Assembly (NCBI GenBank): GCA_903873905.1 | Contig: CAIQQJ010000161.1 | Location: 1-50,091, forward strand | Reading direction: 5' to 3' | DNA: 50,091 bases | Source: an uncultured Flavobacteriales bacterium | Lineage (GTDB): Bacteria > Bacteroidota > Bacteroidia > Palsa-965 | Shown here: positions 33,247 to 42,854 of the stretch, in pieces | How positions within the stretch are numbered: position 1 is the stretch's first letter | Layout of the letters: the number at the start of each line of letters is the position of its first letter | Translations under genes and position numbers: made by a program | The notes under the pieces: model-generated | The model's database searches: none | What the model was told of the DNA's origin: nothing | What the model saw: the letters and a program-made list of their open reading frames with translations, nothing else

Positions 33247-34497
33247 ATGCAAAAGTTGCTCATCAAAAATATTCGGACACTCGCTCAGGTCAGGGAAAAT
33301 GCTCCTGAAATGATTGCAGGAAAAGCAATGAATGAATTGCCTTGTATCCATAACGCTTGGTTGGCAATTGAAGATGGAATCATTGTGGATTTTGGAACCA
33401 TGGTGGATTGGCCGGGAATTACAGATTGGTCAAACTTGGAAGTGATTGATGCGAATGAAGGGACTGTTTTTCCAACGTGGTGCGACTCTCATACGCATTT
33501 GGTTTACGCAGGTTCGCGCGAAGGGGAATTTGTGGATCGCATTCATGGATTGAGTTACGAGGAAATCGCTTTGAGAGGTGGTGGCATTTTGAATTCAGCA
33601 ATAAAATTGCGCGCAGCAAGTGAAGATGAATTGTTTGAACAAGCTGCTAATCGTTTGGATGAGGTAATTTCATTGGGAACAGGCGCAATTGAAATAAAAA
33701 GTGGTTATGGCCTCGACTTGGAAAGCGAATTGAAAATGCTTCGTGTCATTCGGAGATTGAGAGAACGCGGACCAATTGAAGTGAAGGCAACTTTCCTCGG
33801 CGCACATGCCATTCCGGAAGAATTCAAAAATAAAAAAGACGATTACCTAAATTTTCTCATAGGAGAATTGATGCCTGCAATTGAAAAGGAAAAACTGGCT
33901 GACTATTGCGATATTTTCTGTGAACGAAATTATTTTACGGAAGAAGATTCCATTAAACTTTTGGAAGCCGCAAAAAAACATGGAATGATTCCAAAAGTTC
34001 ATGCGAATCAACTCAGCAATTCAGGTGGTGTTCAAGCAGGAATAAAAACAGGTGCAATCAGCGTAGATCATTTGGAATATCTCGGCGAAGAGGAAATTGC
34101 ATTGCTAAAAAATTCCAAAACAATGCCAACAATTCTTCCCGGCGCACAATTCTTCCTAGGACTTCCAGCTCCTCCCGCAAGAAAAATGATCGATGCAGGA
34201 TTGCCAATCGCGGTTGCCTCAGATTACAACCCCGGTTCTTGCCCTTCTGGAAACATGAATCAAATGATTTCCATTGCCTGCATCAATTATAAAATGAGTC
34301 CCGAAGAAGCCATTAACGCGGCAACCATCAATGCTGCATACGCCATGGGCTTGAGCAATTCTCACGGAAGCATCACCATTGGTAAAAAAGCAAATCTCAT
34401 CATCACCAAACCAATTCCCTCAATCGCATTTCTCCCCTACTCTTTCGGAAGTAATCTGATTGAACAAATTATCATCAACGGAAAAAAAATAAATTAA
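33247..34497 (+). CDS. hutI: Imidazolonepropionase
   Basis: HutI hydrolyses imidazolone-5-propionate to N-formimino-L-glutamate, the third step of histidine breakdown. The 416-residue amidohydrolase has metal ligands HTH at about 82-84 (CDSHTHLVYAGSREGEF), the SGYGLDLESELKML block, KATFLGAHAIPEEF, the metal-site stretch KVHANQLSNSGGVQAG and the metal Asp region ASDYNPGSCPSGNM. Length is canonical. The next gene, a formiminotransferase, uses its product. No hutH or hutU lies in the window. Confidence 0.96.
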   Translation: MQKLLIKNIRTLAQVRENAPEMIAGKAMNELPCIHNAWLAIEDGIIVDFGTMVDWPGITDWSNLEVIDANEGTVFPTWCDSHTHLVYAGSREGEFVDRIHGLSYEEIALRGGGILNSAIKLRAASEDELFEQAANRLDEVISLGTGAIEIKSGYGLDLESELKMLRVIRRLRERGPIEVKATFLGAHAIPEEFKNKKDDYLNFLIGELMPAIEKEKLADYCDIFCERNYFTEEDSIKLLEAAKKHGMIPKVHANQLSNSGGVQAGIKTGAISVDHLEYLGEEEIALLKNSKTMPTILPGAQFFLGLPAPPARKMIDAGLPIAVASDYNPGSCPSGNMNQMISIACINYKMSPEEAINAATINAAYAMGLSNSHGSITIGKKANLIITKPIPSIAFLPYSFGSNLIEQIIINGKKIN

Positions 34498-34499
34498 TT

Positions 34500-34575
34500 C
34501 ACTTGTCACCCGTCACCCGTCACTTGTCACTTGTCACTTGTCACTTGCCACTTATCACAATCACAATCACAAATA
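34500..34575. repeat. CACTTGT heptamer minisatellite between hutI and the next gene
   Basis: About eight 7-nt units in tandem: CACTTGT, CACCCGT, CACCCGT, CACTTGT (three times), CACTTGC, CACTTAT, then CACAAT words. It starts 3 bp after the hutI stop. The same CACYTGY words form the repeat at the murQ end. Confidence 0.85.
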
Positions 34576-34604
34576 AGCGCTCTCTCAATTAAAATCACCC
34601 ACAT

Positions 34605-36293
34605 ATGAAACAACTCATCGAATGTGTTCCCAATTTTTCAGAAGGAAACGATCTAAATATCATCAAACAAATCACCGACCGAATTGAATCTGTAGAAGGA
34701 ATTCGTCTGCTGAATGTGGATCCGGGCAAAGCCACCAATCGTACTGTTGTAACTTTTGTCGGTGAACCTGATGCTGTTGTGGAAGCTGCTGTTCGTGCCA
34801 TCAAAATCGCAGGCGAACTCATTGACATGAGCAAACACAAAGGTGAACATCCACGCATGGGCGCTACTGATGTTTGTCCACTCATTCCTGTTTCCGGAAT
34901 TTCAATGGAAGAAACTGCGAAGTATTCCATCAAATTGGCTGAGCGTGTTGGAAAGGAATTGAACCTTCCTGTTTATCTCTATGAAAATGCGCAACCGAAA
35001 AAAGAACGCAACAATCTTTCCGTCATTCGCGCTGGTGAATACGAAGGTTTTTTCAAGAAAATAAAATTGCCGGAATGGAAACCCGATTTCGGTCCGAATG
35101 AATACGATGCAAAACGTGGAGCAACTGTAATCGGTGCACGCGAATTTCTCGTTGCCTACAACATCAACCTCAACACCACTTCAACCCGTCGCGCAAATTC
35201 CATCGCGTTCGATGTGCGTGAAGCAGGACGTGTGAAACGTGAAGGCGATCCATTGACAGGAAAAATCATAAACGGTCCCGATGGAAAACCAATTTCAATT
35301 CCAGGTTCATTGAAATCAGTTAAAGCAATCGGATGGTTCATTGAGGAATATGGCATTGCACAAATTTCCATGAATCTCACCAATACAAATGTCACTTCTG
35401 TTCATAAGGCATTCGATGAAGTTTGCAATCGCGCGCAAGAAAGAGGAATTCGTGTGACAGGTTCTGAATTGGTCGGTCTCATTCCATTAAAATGTTTACT
35501 CGATGCAGGAAAATATTTTCTGGAAAAACAGGAACGTTCATCCGGCGTTGCTGAAAAGGAATTGATCAGAATAGCAATCAAATCGCTCGGCCTTGATGAA
35601 TTGTCACCTTTCAAACCCGAAGAAAGAATCATCGAATATTTATTGAAGGATCCTGCAAGTTCGAAATTGATTTCCATGTCGCTCACTGCTTTTGCCGATG
35701 AAACTTCGAGTGAAAGCACTGCTCCGGGTGGTGGTTCTATTTCGGCGTACATGGGTTCACTCGGCGCTTCTCTTGCGACAATGGTTGCAAATATTTCTTC
35801 TCACAAACGCGGTTGGGATGAACGTTGGAAAGAATTTTCCGATTGGGCAGAAAAAGGTCAGCAGTACAAAGATGCTTTGTTGTATTTGGTGGATGAAGAC
35901 ACCAACGCTTTCGCAAAAATCATGGCAGCTTTCGGTTTGCCAAAAAGTAATGATGAAGAAAAAAGCATTCGTACAACCGCCATTCAGGATGCAACAAAAT
36001 ATGCAACAGAAATTCCTTTTCGTGTAATGGAATTGACTTTTGCATCTATGGAAGTCATCAAAGCAATGGTTGAAAATGGAATTCCAAATTCCGTAACCGA
36101 TGGTGGTGTTGGTGCACTTGCCGCGCGTTCTGCGGTTATGGGTGCGTACTTGAATGTAAAAATCAACGCATCCGGATTGGCCGATAAAAAATTCGCCGCC
36201 GACATCATTGCAAAAGGAGCTGTCATTCAGGAAAAAGTTCAAAAACTTGAAGAGGAAATCATAGCAATTGTAAATGCTAAAATCGGGAAGTAA
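34605..36293 (+). CDS. Glutamate formimidoyltransferase / formimidoyl-THF cyclodeaminase fusion
   Basis: The 562-residue bifunctional enzyme follows HutI in histidine breakdown. It moves the formimino group of formiminoglutamate to tetrahydrofolate, then releases ammonia to leave methenyl-THF. Residues about 1-180 are the transferase N domain (MKQLIECVPNFSEGNDL, KHKGEHPRMGATDVCPLIPV), and 181-305 its C subdomain (RRANSIAFDVREAGRVKREG). Residues about 355-562 are the cyclodeaminase four-helix domain (APGGGSISAYMGSLGASLATMVA, DTNAFAKIMAAFGLP). The domain order matches animal FTCD. It probably forms a unit with hutI, separated by the minisatellite. Confidence 0.94.
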   Translation: MKQLIECVPNFSEGNDLNIIKQITDRIESVEGIRLLNVDPGKATNRTVVTFVGEPDAVVEAAVRAIKIAGELIDMSKHKGEHPRMGATDVCPLIPVSGISMEETAKYSIKLAERVGKELNLPVYLYENAQPKKERNNLSVIRAGEYEGFFKKIKLPEWKPDFGPNEYDAKRGATVIGAREFLVAYNINLNTTSTRRANSIAFDVREAGRVKREGDPLTGKIINGPDGKPISIPGSLKSVKAIGWFIEEYGIAQISMNLTNTNVTSVHKAFDEVCNRAQERGIRVTGSELVGLIPLKCLLDAGKYFLEKQERSSGVAEKELIRIAIKSLGLDELSPFKPEERIIEYLLKDPASSKLISMSLTAFADETSSESTAPGGGSISAYMGSLGASLATMVANISSHKRGWDERWKEFSDWAEKGQQYKDALLYLVDEDTNAFAKIMAAFGLPKSNDEEKSIRTTAIQDATKYATEIPFRVMELTFASMEVIKAMVENGIPNSVTDGGVGALAARSAVMGAYLNVKINASGLADKKFAADIIAKGAVIQEKVQKLEEEIIAIVNAKIGK

Positions 36294-36309
36294 AATCATT
36301 GGGGCGCTT

Positions 36310-36411
36310 CTCCCAACAGAATTGTTGGGAGTCGGGCTATACGCTACAAGTCCGCTCTTTTCAGTTTCACTCGGGCAAGCCCGCCAAAGCTAACTCAGCG
36401 TAGGCGGGCTT
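36310..36411. repeat. REP-like structured intergenic repeat
   Basis: CTCCCAACA/TGTTGGGAG (36310-36318, 36323-36331) and AAGCCCGCC/GGCGGGCTT (36377-36385, 36403-36411) form two hairpins. Words GTCGGGCTATACGCTACAAG and TTTCCGCTTCTATCCC resemble an intergenic repeat that I recall from many Bacteroidota genomes. It lies 16 bp after the cyclodeaminase gene. The rest of the gap to 36555 is AT-rich with nothing else seen. Confidence 0.6.
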
Positions 36412-36555
36412 TCCGCTTCTATCCCTAGCGCAAAAAAATCAAACAACAAAAGACAAACAACATTCAACAAACGACAAACTCCTAATTACAATCACAAAAT
36501 TCCTCGAACTAAATTCCTACTTTGTTCGTTTAATTACAAAGTAAACTAAAACATT

Positions 36556-38898
36556 ATGGGCCGCCTGCGCGCCTGGATCGATCGACACTATTCTTTAAGA
36601 GGAATTATTTATTTCTTCCCTGTACAGTTAATATTGGTACAAGTGAAGAAAACGCCAGTACTTATTATTTTTTGGATCTTGATGTTCGGTTTTGTAAGTG
36701 GAAGCATTGCTTCACGATACGGAGTACCATTGCTTTTTATGGATCCTGAATATTGCGGCAAGGTAAATTTCCTTTCCTACTTGATAGTGGGGTTTGCATG
36801 TGGCGGCTTTATCATGGCCTACCAAATTTCCTGCTACAATTTCAGTGCATTTCGATTCCCATTCCTCGCAACATTGTCGCGTCCATTTCTGCGTTTCTGC
36901 ATCAACAATTTTATTATTCCCACGGTCTTCATTATTTTTTATCTCATCCACATTGTTGTATTCCTAGATATGGAACCAATTGATGACAAGAAAATTTTCT
37001 TCGACATTGTTGGTTTTATTTTGGGAAATATCACTTTTATTTTTTGTTCACTGTTTTATTTCTTTCGTACGCATAAAGACATGCAATCGCTATATGGTGT
37101 CATCATAAATGACATTAATTCACCAAAACCAAAACGTGTTATTCTCAATCGTGATCCCAAAACAAGTTCACTCAATTGGAAAACCATTACGCCTGGTAAA
37201 GAAGGTCGCGATTGGCATGTGGAAACTTATATTGCAAACCTTACCACCATTCGACGTGCAAGACCATTCGAACATTATGAAAAGGAATTGCTCAATCGCG
37301 TTTTTGTCCAGAACCACGGCAAATCCGTTTTGTTCGAGGTCATCGTTATCATAACGCTTCTCGTCTTTGGTTTTTTCCGTGGCATTCCAGCTTTGATGAT
37401 TCCCGCAGCCGCAAGTGTGTTTCTCTTATTTACACTTTACCTCATGCTTACGGGAGTTGTCTCAACTTGGTTCAGAGGTTGGTCAAATACCATTATTGTT
37501 TTGCTCTTGCTGATTTTCAATTGGGCTGCAAAATTCGATTTATTTGCAAGTCACACACGTGCATACGGTATGAACTATTCCGTAAAACCGGCAAGCTACA
37601 GCAATGAAGAATTCACCCGATTCATCAACTCCGGCGAATGGAGAAATTCAGATTCCCTTAACACAATTGCTATTCTTGAAAACTGGAAGAAAAAAAACAC
37701 AACAAATCCTTCCCAGAAACCCAAAATGATCATCATGAGTTGCAGTGGTGGCGGATTACGTTCCACCCTCTGGACTTTCTTCACCATGCAATATCTTGAT
37801 AGCGTCAGCGCTGGAAAAATGTTGCCTCGTACAGCTTTGATCTGCGGTTCCTCTGGAGGAATGCTTGGGGCAGCTTACATGCGTGAAATTTGGTTGCGCG
37901 AACAAAGCAGTCAGCCTTTTCGTCACAGTGATCCGAAATACAGGGCTAAAATCTCTTCCGACATTTTAAATCCTGTTGCCTTTTCATTGGCAGTGAACGA
38001 TTGGTTTTTGCCATTACGACACGCTACTTATGACGGGCAAAGTTATAGTCGCGATCGTGCCTATGCATTTGAAGAAATATTATTGCAAAACACAGATAAT
38101 ATTTTTGAAAAAAAACTGATCGATTATCGTGAACCTGAAAAGGAAGCGAAAATCCCTATGATGATTTTCGCACCAACAATTGTAAATGATGGAAGGAAAA
38201 TGGTCATCAGTGCACAAGGCGTATCCTATCTGAACCAACCAGCTCCCTCTACTAGTGTGGTCAATAATTACCTTGCCGATGGCATTGAATTTTCCCGCTT
38301 CTTCAAAAATCAAGGCGCCGATAATATTCGCTTTGCAAGTGTGTTGCGTATGAATGCAACTTTCCCTTATGTAACTCCACTTATTGACTTGCCAAGCGAC
38401 CCTGTCATTCAGGTTTTCGATGCGGGCATGAGGGATAATTTTGGACTTGATAATATTTTGCGTTTCATGTACACTTTTCGCAATTGGATTTCAGCAAATA
38501 CCTCAGGCGTAATTCTATTGCAAACAAGAGACAAAAACAAAGTGCGTCCGGTTGAAAAAACGCCAGATGAAACTATTTTGAATTCACTTGCTCGTCCTCT
38601 CGGAAGTTTTTATGGAAATCTTTTTACCGTTCAAGATTATCAACATGACTATGAAATTGAGCAATCTGCCCATTGGTTTGCTGGAAAAATTGATATTATC
38701 GATTTCGAATTGAAAAATGACGAGCCTGATATTATTTCACTGAGTTGGCATTTAACACAACGTGAAAAAAACAGTGTCGTGGGTTCAATGAATTCCCCAA
38801 ACAATAAAGTTGCAGTAAAAAGATTTTTGGATTTATTCAAGGAAGAAATTGTCCCCACAACAATTCATGTTGCAATTCCCGATTTTCATTCTAAATAG
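36556..38898 (+). CDS. Patatin-like phospholipase domain membrane protein
   Basis: The 780-residue protein has several N-terminal membrane helices (about 15-35, 75-95, 115-137, 150-175) and more near 255-310. Its C-terminal half is a patatin fold. The oxyanion word SCSGGGLRS is near 395, the nucleophile elbow GSSGG near 431 and the catalytic Asp in DAGMRDNFG near 622 (DAG in place of the more common DGG/DGA). Patatins hydrolyse acyl ester bonds of lipids. A membrane-tethered bacterial form of this length is unusual but occurs in Bacteroidota. Its 3' end overlaps the facing glycosyltransferase gene by 8 bp. Confidence 0.82.
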   Translation: MGRLRAWIDRHYSLRGIIYFFPVQLILVQVKKTPVLIIFWILMFGFVSGSIASRYGVPLLFMDPEYCGKVNFLSYLIVGFACGGFIMAYQISCYNFSAFRFPFLATLSRPFLRFCINNFIIPTVFIIFYLIHIVVFLDMEPIDDKKIFFDIVGFILGNITFIFCSLFYFFRTHKDMQSLYGVIINDINSPKPKRVILNRDPKTSSLNWKTITPGKEGRDWHVETYIANLTTIRRARPFEHYEKELLNRVFVQNHGKSVLFEVIVIITLLVFGFFRGIPALMIPAAASVFLLFTLYLMLTGVVSTWFRGWSNTIIVLLLLIFNWAAKFDLFASHTRAYGMNYSVKPASYSNEEFTRFINSGEWRNSDSLNTIAILENWKKKNTTNPSQKPKMIIMSCSGGGLRSTLWTFFTMQYLDSVSAGKMLPRTALICGSSGGMLGAAYMREIWLREQSSQPFRHSDPKYRAKISSDILNPVAFSLAVNDWFLPLRHATYDGQSYSRDRAYAFEEILLQNTDNIFEKKLIDYREPEKEAKIPMMIFAPTIVNDGRKMVISAQGVSYLNQPAPSTSVVNNYLADGIEFSRFFKNQGADNIRFASVLRMNATFPYVTPLIDLPSDPVIQVFDAGMRDNFGLDNILRFMYTFRNWISANTSGVILLQTRDKNKVRPVEKTPDETILNSLARPLGSFYGNLFTVQDYQHDYEIEQSAHWFAGKIDIIDFELKNDEPDIISLSWHLTQREKNSVVGSMNSPNNKVAVKRFLDLFKEEIVPTTIHVAIPDFHSK

Positions 38899-40594
38899 CA
38901 ATCTCCATTAAATATTTATATCTCAAGCTTCCATTTCTTTTTTCAGGAAGGAGAAAGTTTATCGTCAAAAATTGAACGTGATAATCCTCAAATTTATTTT
39001 CAGATATAATATGATATTTGCTGGAATGAATCTGAGCTGCTCCCTCCTCATCGGTATAAAGCCATAATTTCCCATTTTCCCGAATAGCCTTATCCATGAT
39101 CAAGGTGTCACTTTGCGAAAGCGTTGGAACCATATGACCACAATAAAAATCAAGTGCATGGTCAGAAACATTCAAGGCGTAAAAATCCTGACTTGGAATC
39201 TTCTTCTCAACTACGATTCGTCCAACAACATTTCCATTTTGGTATTTCAAAAGTTGTGGATAAAAATGGGAATCCCCAACAAAATACAATGCAAGCAGAC
39301 CAAATAAAAGTGGATAAATCAATCGAGTAAATGGATTCTTGAATTTCCAAGCAAAAAGAATTCCCAAGAATAACAAACAGTACGCTGCACAAATTGTAAG
39401 TATAGAGGCATTCGGAAAAAACACAAAAAGGAAAAGCGTACAAACCAAAAATATTGCACCGAAAAACACCCAATGAAAAACTGAAAATATTCTGAATAAT
39501 CCTTTACGTGCAGGATCCAAAACATCTTGCAAAATAAATCGAGCTACGATCAATGCTGAAAATGGCAATAGAACGTAAACATAATGAGGCAATTTATATC
39601 GAGATGCGGAAAGAGCGATGAACATCAACACAAATCCTCCAGTGGAAAATACCTCAACTAAATATCCTGGTTTGAATCTGCTTTTTATCAGGACAAAGAA
39701 ATTCTTAATCAAAGCGCCTATCAATAATAAACTCCAAGGAAAGAAAACCCATAAGTAGGTATGCGTAAAAAAGAAGGGACCTGCTCCATTGTCGAATTTT
39801 GTTCCCCAATCACTTTCGCCGGTAATTCTTCCGAAACTTTGTGTCCAAAAATAAAAACGCAAACCTGAAACATGTGTGTGTCCATTGATTTCATTTTCAG
39901 GATGAAGATCGAATTGCTGATATAAACCGTAACTCATCGGCAATAATAGGATAGCGATTATTATTAGCCCCACCAACCATTGCCACTTGAAAAAAGATTT
40001 CCATTCACGTTTGTAAGCAAATTCAGAACTCAAAGCAACAACAGGCAATACTAATCCCAATGGACCTTTTGCCAACATTGCTAAACCAATTCCAATAAAA
40101 CCTAAAATCAGATTAACCCACTGATTTGTTTTTAAATAAAGTAAAAGCTGCCAAGCTGCAAAAACTGTGGATCCTAAAAGAAGCGTATCTGTTCGAATAT
40201 CATTGGTCATGATAAACATACCAAGTGAAAACACCAACAACAAAGCAGCAAGCATTCCTGTTTTCTTATCATAAAGTATTTCTCCCAATTTTGCAGTTGA
40301 GAAAACTCCCAGAATCGCAAAAAGAAATGAAGGAAGTTTGTAGGCCCAATTGCTGATTCCGAAAAGTTTAAAACAGGAAGCTGAAAGCCAAAACAACAAA
40401 GGTGGTTTATCTAAATAATCCATACCCTTATTATGGATCTCAAGCCAATTACTGCTCTTTAACATATCACTTGAAATGGAAGCATATTGCGCAGCATCCA
40501 CATTCATCACATCAACACAAAGGCCTGGTAGAAATACCAAGAGACACGCAACAATGAAGAATGCGAGATGTCGGATATTTATTTCACTATTCAA
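38891..40594 (-). CDS. ArnT/GT39-type membrane glycosyltransferase
   Basis: The 567-residue protein has about a dozen membrane helices. The first periplasmic loop carries the acidic motif of lipid-dependent glycosyltransferases: VMNVDAAQYASISSDML, followed by GMDYLDKPPLLFWLSASCFKLFG. That is the pattern of ArnT and of protein mannosyltransferases. Such enzymes use polyprenyl-phosphate sugars to modify lipid A, glycans or proteins. The C-terminal ~150 residues are soluble. Donor and acceptor are unknown. It is transcribed after the fused E1 gene (25 bp gap) but need not share its role. Confidence 0.85.
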   Translation of the reverse strand: MNSEINIRHLAFFIVACLLVFLPGLCVDVMNVDAAQYASISSDMLKSSNWLEIHNKGMDYLDKPPLLFWLSASCFKLFGISNWAYKLPSFLFAILGVFSTAKLGEILYDKKTGMLAALLLVFSLGMFIMTNDIRTDTLLLGSTVFAAWQLLLYLKTNQWVNLILGFIGIGLAMLAKGPLGLVLPVVALSSEFAYKREWKSFFKWQWLVGLIIIAILLLPMSYGLYQQFDLHPENEINGHTHVSGLRFYFWTQSFGRITGESDWGTKFDNGAGPFFFTHTYLWVFFPWSLLLIGALIKNFFVLIKSRFKPGYLVEVFSTGGFVLMFIALSASRYKLPHYVYVLLPFSALIVARFILQDVLDPARKGLFRIFSVFHWVFFGAIFLVCTLFLFVFFPNASILTICAAYCLLFLGILFAWKFKNPFTRLIYPLLFGLLALYFVGDSHFYPQLLKYQNGNVVGRIVVEKKIPSQDFYALNVSDHALDFYCGHMVPTLSQSDTLIMDKAIRENGKLWLYTDEEGAAQIHSSKYHIISENKFEDYHVQFLTINFLLPEKRNGSLRYKYLMEIAI

Positions 40595-40619
40595 ATTTGT
40601 TTTTTCTTAATTGAGGAAA

Positions 40620-42620
40620 TTAATAAGTTGACAATTTAATAAGTTGTTCTTCAAATCTGGAAACAGGAAGAAAATTATTTTCAAGTTCCGCTGCAAATGG
40701 AATTGGAGTATCAAGACTGGCAATTCGAACAACAGGAGCGTCAAGAAATTCGAAACAATTTTCTGAAATCAATGCCGAAATCTCGCCGCCTATTCCTCCT
40801 GTAAATGTGTCCTCATGCAGTACAATAACTTTTCCTGTTTTTTTTACAGAAGCAAAAATGGCGTCTTTGTCAAGTGGCAATAAAGTGCGAAGATCAATTA
40901 CCTCAGCGGAAATTTCAGGATGCCTTTTTAAAACTTCCATGGCCCAATGTACGCCATAACCATATGTGATGATTGAAATGGAACTCCCTTCGCAAACCTT
41001 TTTCGCTTTACCAATTTCAATTGTATAATAATCATCCGAAACTTCTTCGGAAATACTTCTGTAAAGTGCCTTGTGTTCAAAAAATAAAACTGGATTCGGA
41101 TCTTCAAATGCTGCAAGCAACAATCCTTTTGCATCTGAAGGAGATGAAGGATAAACAATTTTCAATCCTGGAATATGAAAAAACCAAGCTTCAGTAGATT
41201 GCGAATGAAATGGACCTGCCGCTACACCTGCTCCTGTCGGCATTCGAATTACAACATCCGCACTTTGTCCCCAACGCCAATGTATTTTCGCAAGATTATT
41301 TACAATTTGATTAAATCCTTCGGTAACAAAATCAGCAAACTGCATTTCCATCATGGCCTTCATTCCATTAATGGACAAACCGAGTGCCGCGCCAACAATG
41401 GCTGATTCGCATAAGGGTGTGTTTCGTACTCGTTCTTTTCCAAATTCACTTACAAATCCATCAGTGACCTTGAAAACACCACCATATTCTGCAATATCCT
41501 GTCCCATCAAAACAAGGTTTGGATATTTTTTCATTGCAGAATGTAGTCCATCATGTATGGCGTCAATCAATCTTTTTTCAGATTTTTTTTCAGTCGAAGG
41601 ATTGGTAATTGAAAAATCAAAAGGTGCGAATAAATCATTTATTTCAATTTCTGTATGGGGAATTGGCCGTGGCTCTGCATAAGCAAACTCCAATCCTTCT
41701 TCTATTTCTTTTTTTATTTTTGTTTTGGCTTCCTCAACAAATTCTCCCGTCACAATTTTATTTTTCAGAAGCCATTGTTCAAAAGTCACAACTGGATCTT
41801 TCACTGACCACGAATCTTGTAAGCCTGCCGGATAATATTTTGTACCTGAAGCTTCTTCATGACCACGCATCCTAAATGTTACACATTCCAATAGAATAGG
41901 CCGTGGGTTTTTTCGAATATCCTCCGCAATCTTTTTTACCGTTTGATAAACTTCAAGAATGTTATTTCCATCAACTTGAACAGCATCGATTCCATAACCA
42001 ATTGCTTTGTCAACAAATTGTTTACACCGATATTGTTCCGACGAAGGAGTTGATAAACCCCATTGATTATTTTCAATGATAAAAATTACAGGAAGGTCCC
42101 AAACGGCGGCCACATTTATTGCCTCATGAAAATCACCTTCACTTGCACCGCCATCTCCAGAAAAAACCAAGGTTGCGCGATTTTCTTTTTTTAATTTGGA
42201 AGCAAGTGCGATTCCATCCGCAATTCCAAGTTGAGGACCGAGATGCGAAATCATTCCAACAATTTTATAATCGATCGCACCAAAATGGAACGAGCGATCA
42301 CGCCCTTTGGTAAAACCAGCCACTTTGCCTTGAAATTGCGAGAATAATTTATTGAGAGGAATTCCACGTGAAGTAAAAACGCCAAGGTTCCTGACCATAG
42401 GAAGAATAAATTCATCCTTATTCATTGCCAATGCTGCACCAACAGAAATTCCTTCTTGTCCAAAACCAGAAAACCATTTTGAAATTCTTCCTTGGCGCAA
42501 CAGCACCAACATCTTTTCCTCAATCATTCTTGGTCGAAGAATGGCGATATAGATTTTTTTTAGTTCCTCGTCAGAATAATTTTTTCTTTCGAAGTTTAGC
42601 GGAGTGTTGATTGTAATCAT
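40620..42620 (-). CDS. Fused E1 alpha/beta of a branched-chain-type ketoacid dehydrogenase
   Basis: The 666-residue single-chain E1 is intact. The alpha part (about 1-320) has the thiamine diphosphate motif GDGGASEGDFHEAINVAAVW ... IENNQWGLSTPS. The beta part (about 340-666) has VLMGQDIAEYGGVFKVTDG, NTPLCESAIVGAALGLS, RMPTGAGVAAGPFHSQSTEA and the transketolase C domain (VIDLRTLLPLDKDAI). It decarboxylates a 2-oxo acid and passes the acyl group to an E2 encoded elsewhere. Sequence style suggests 2-oxoisovalerate-type, but pyruvate cannot be ruled out. A second, frame-broken paralogue lies at 5170-7589. Confidence 0.92.
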   Translation of the reverse strand: MITINTPLNFERKNYSDEELKKIYIAILRPRMIEEKMLVLLRQGRISKWFSGFGQEGISVGAALAMNKDEFILPMVRNLGVFTSRGIPLNKLFSQFQGKVAGFTKGRDRSFHFGAIDYKIVGMISHLGPQLGIADGIALASKLKKENRATLVFSGDGGASEGDFHEAINVAAVWDLPVIFIIENNQWGLSTPSSEQYRCKQFVDKAIGYGIDAVQVDGNNILEVYQTVKKIAEDIRKNPRPILLECVTFRMRGHEEASGTKYYPAGLQDSWSVKDPVVTFEQWLLKNKIVTGEFVEEAKTKIKKEIEEGLEFAYAEPRPIPHTEIEINDLFAPFDFSITNPSTEKKSEKRLIDAIHDGLHSAMKKYPNLVLMGQDIAEYGGVFKVTDGFVSEFGKERVRNTPLCESAIVGAALGLSINGMKAMMEMQFADFVTEGFNQIVNNLAKIHWRWGQSADVVIRMPTGAGVAAGPFHSQSTEAWFFHIPGLKIVYPSSPSDAKGLLLAAFEDPNPVLFFEHKALYRSISEEVSDDYYTIEIGKAKKVCEGSSISIITYGYGVHWAMEVLKRHPEISAEVIDLRTLLPLDKDAIFASVKKTGKVIVLHEDTFTGGIGGEISALISENCFEFLDAPVVRIASLDTPIPFAAELENNFLPVSRFEEQLIKLSTY

Positions 42621-42692
42621 TGAAGGCGGAAATAAAGCGTCGGAAAATTACGGACTCTAAAAGAGCATTCTCATGGGAATTCAATTGTAATA

Positions 42693-42715
42693 ATGGTATT
42701 AATACCTGTTACCAT
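42693..42715. promoter_or_regulatory. Overlapping palindromes upstream of the fused E1 gene
   Basis: GGTATTAATACC (42695-42706) is a perfect 12-bp palindrome. ATGGTA (42693-42698) and TACCAT (42710-42715) form a second dyad over it. It lies about 75 bp before the E1 start, where a repressor or activator could act. The rest of the 42621-42816 gap shows nothing else. Confidence 0.35.
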
Positions 42716-42816
42716 TTTTAGAAATCAATTATATGAAAATCGATTGCACACTTAAATAAAAAAATGGAAGGGTTCCCCTAATTCAGAATGATTTCAATTT
42801 TTGGGACAAAAAAAAA

Positions 42817-42835
42817 GGGAGCGCAAACCGCTCCC
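42817..42835 (-). terminator. Terminator of the 90-residue lipoprotein gene
   Basis: GGGAGCG (42817-42823) and CGCTCCC (42829-42835) pair across 5 nt. The minus strand continues with nine T. Confidence 0.88.
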
Positions 42836-42854
42836 TAATTCGTTTTTCAAAGAA

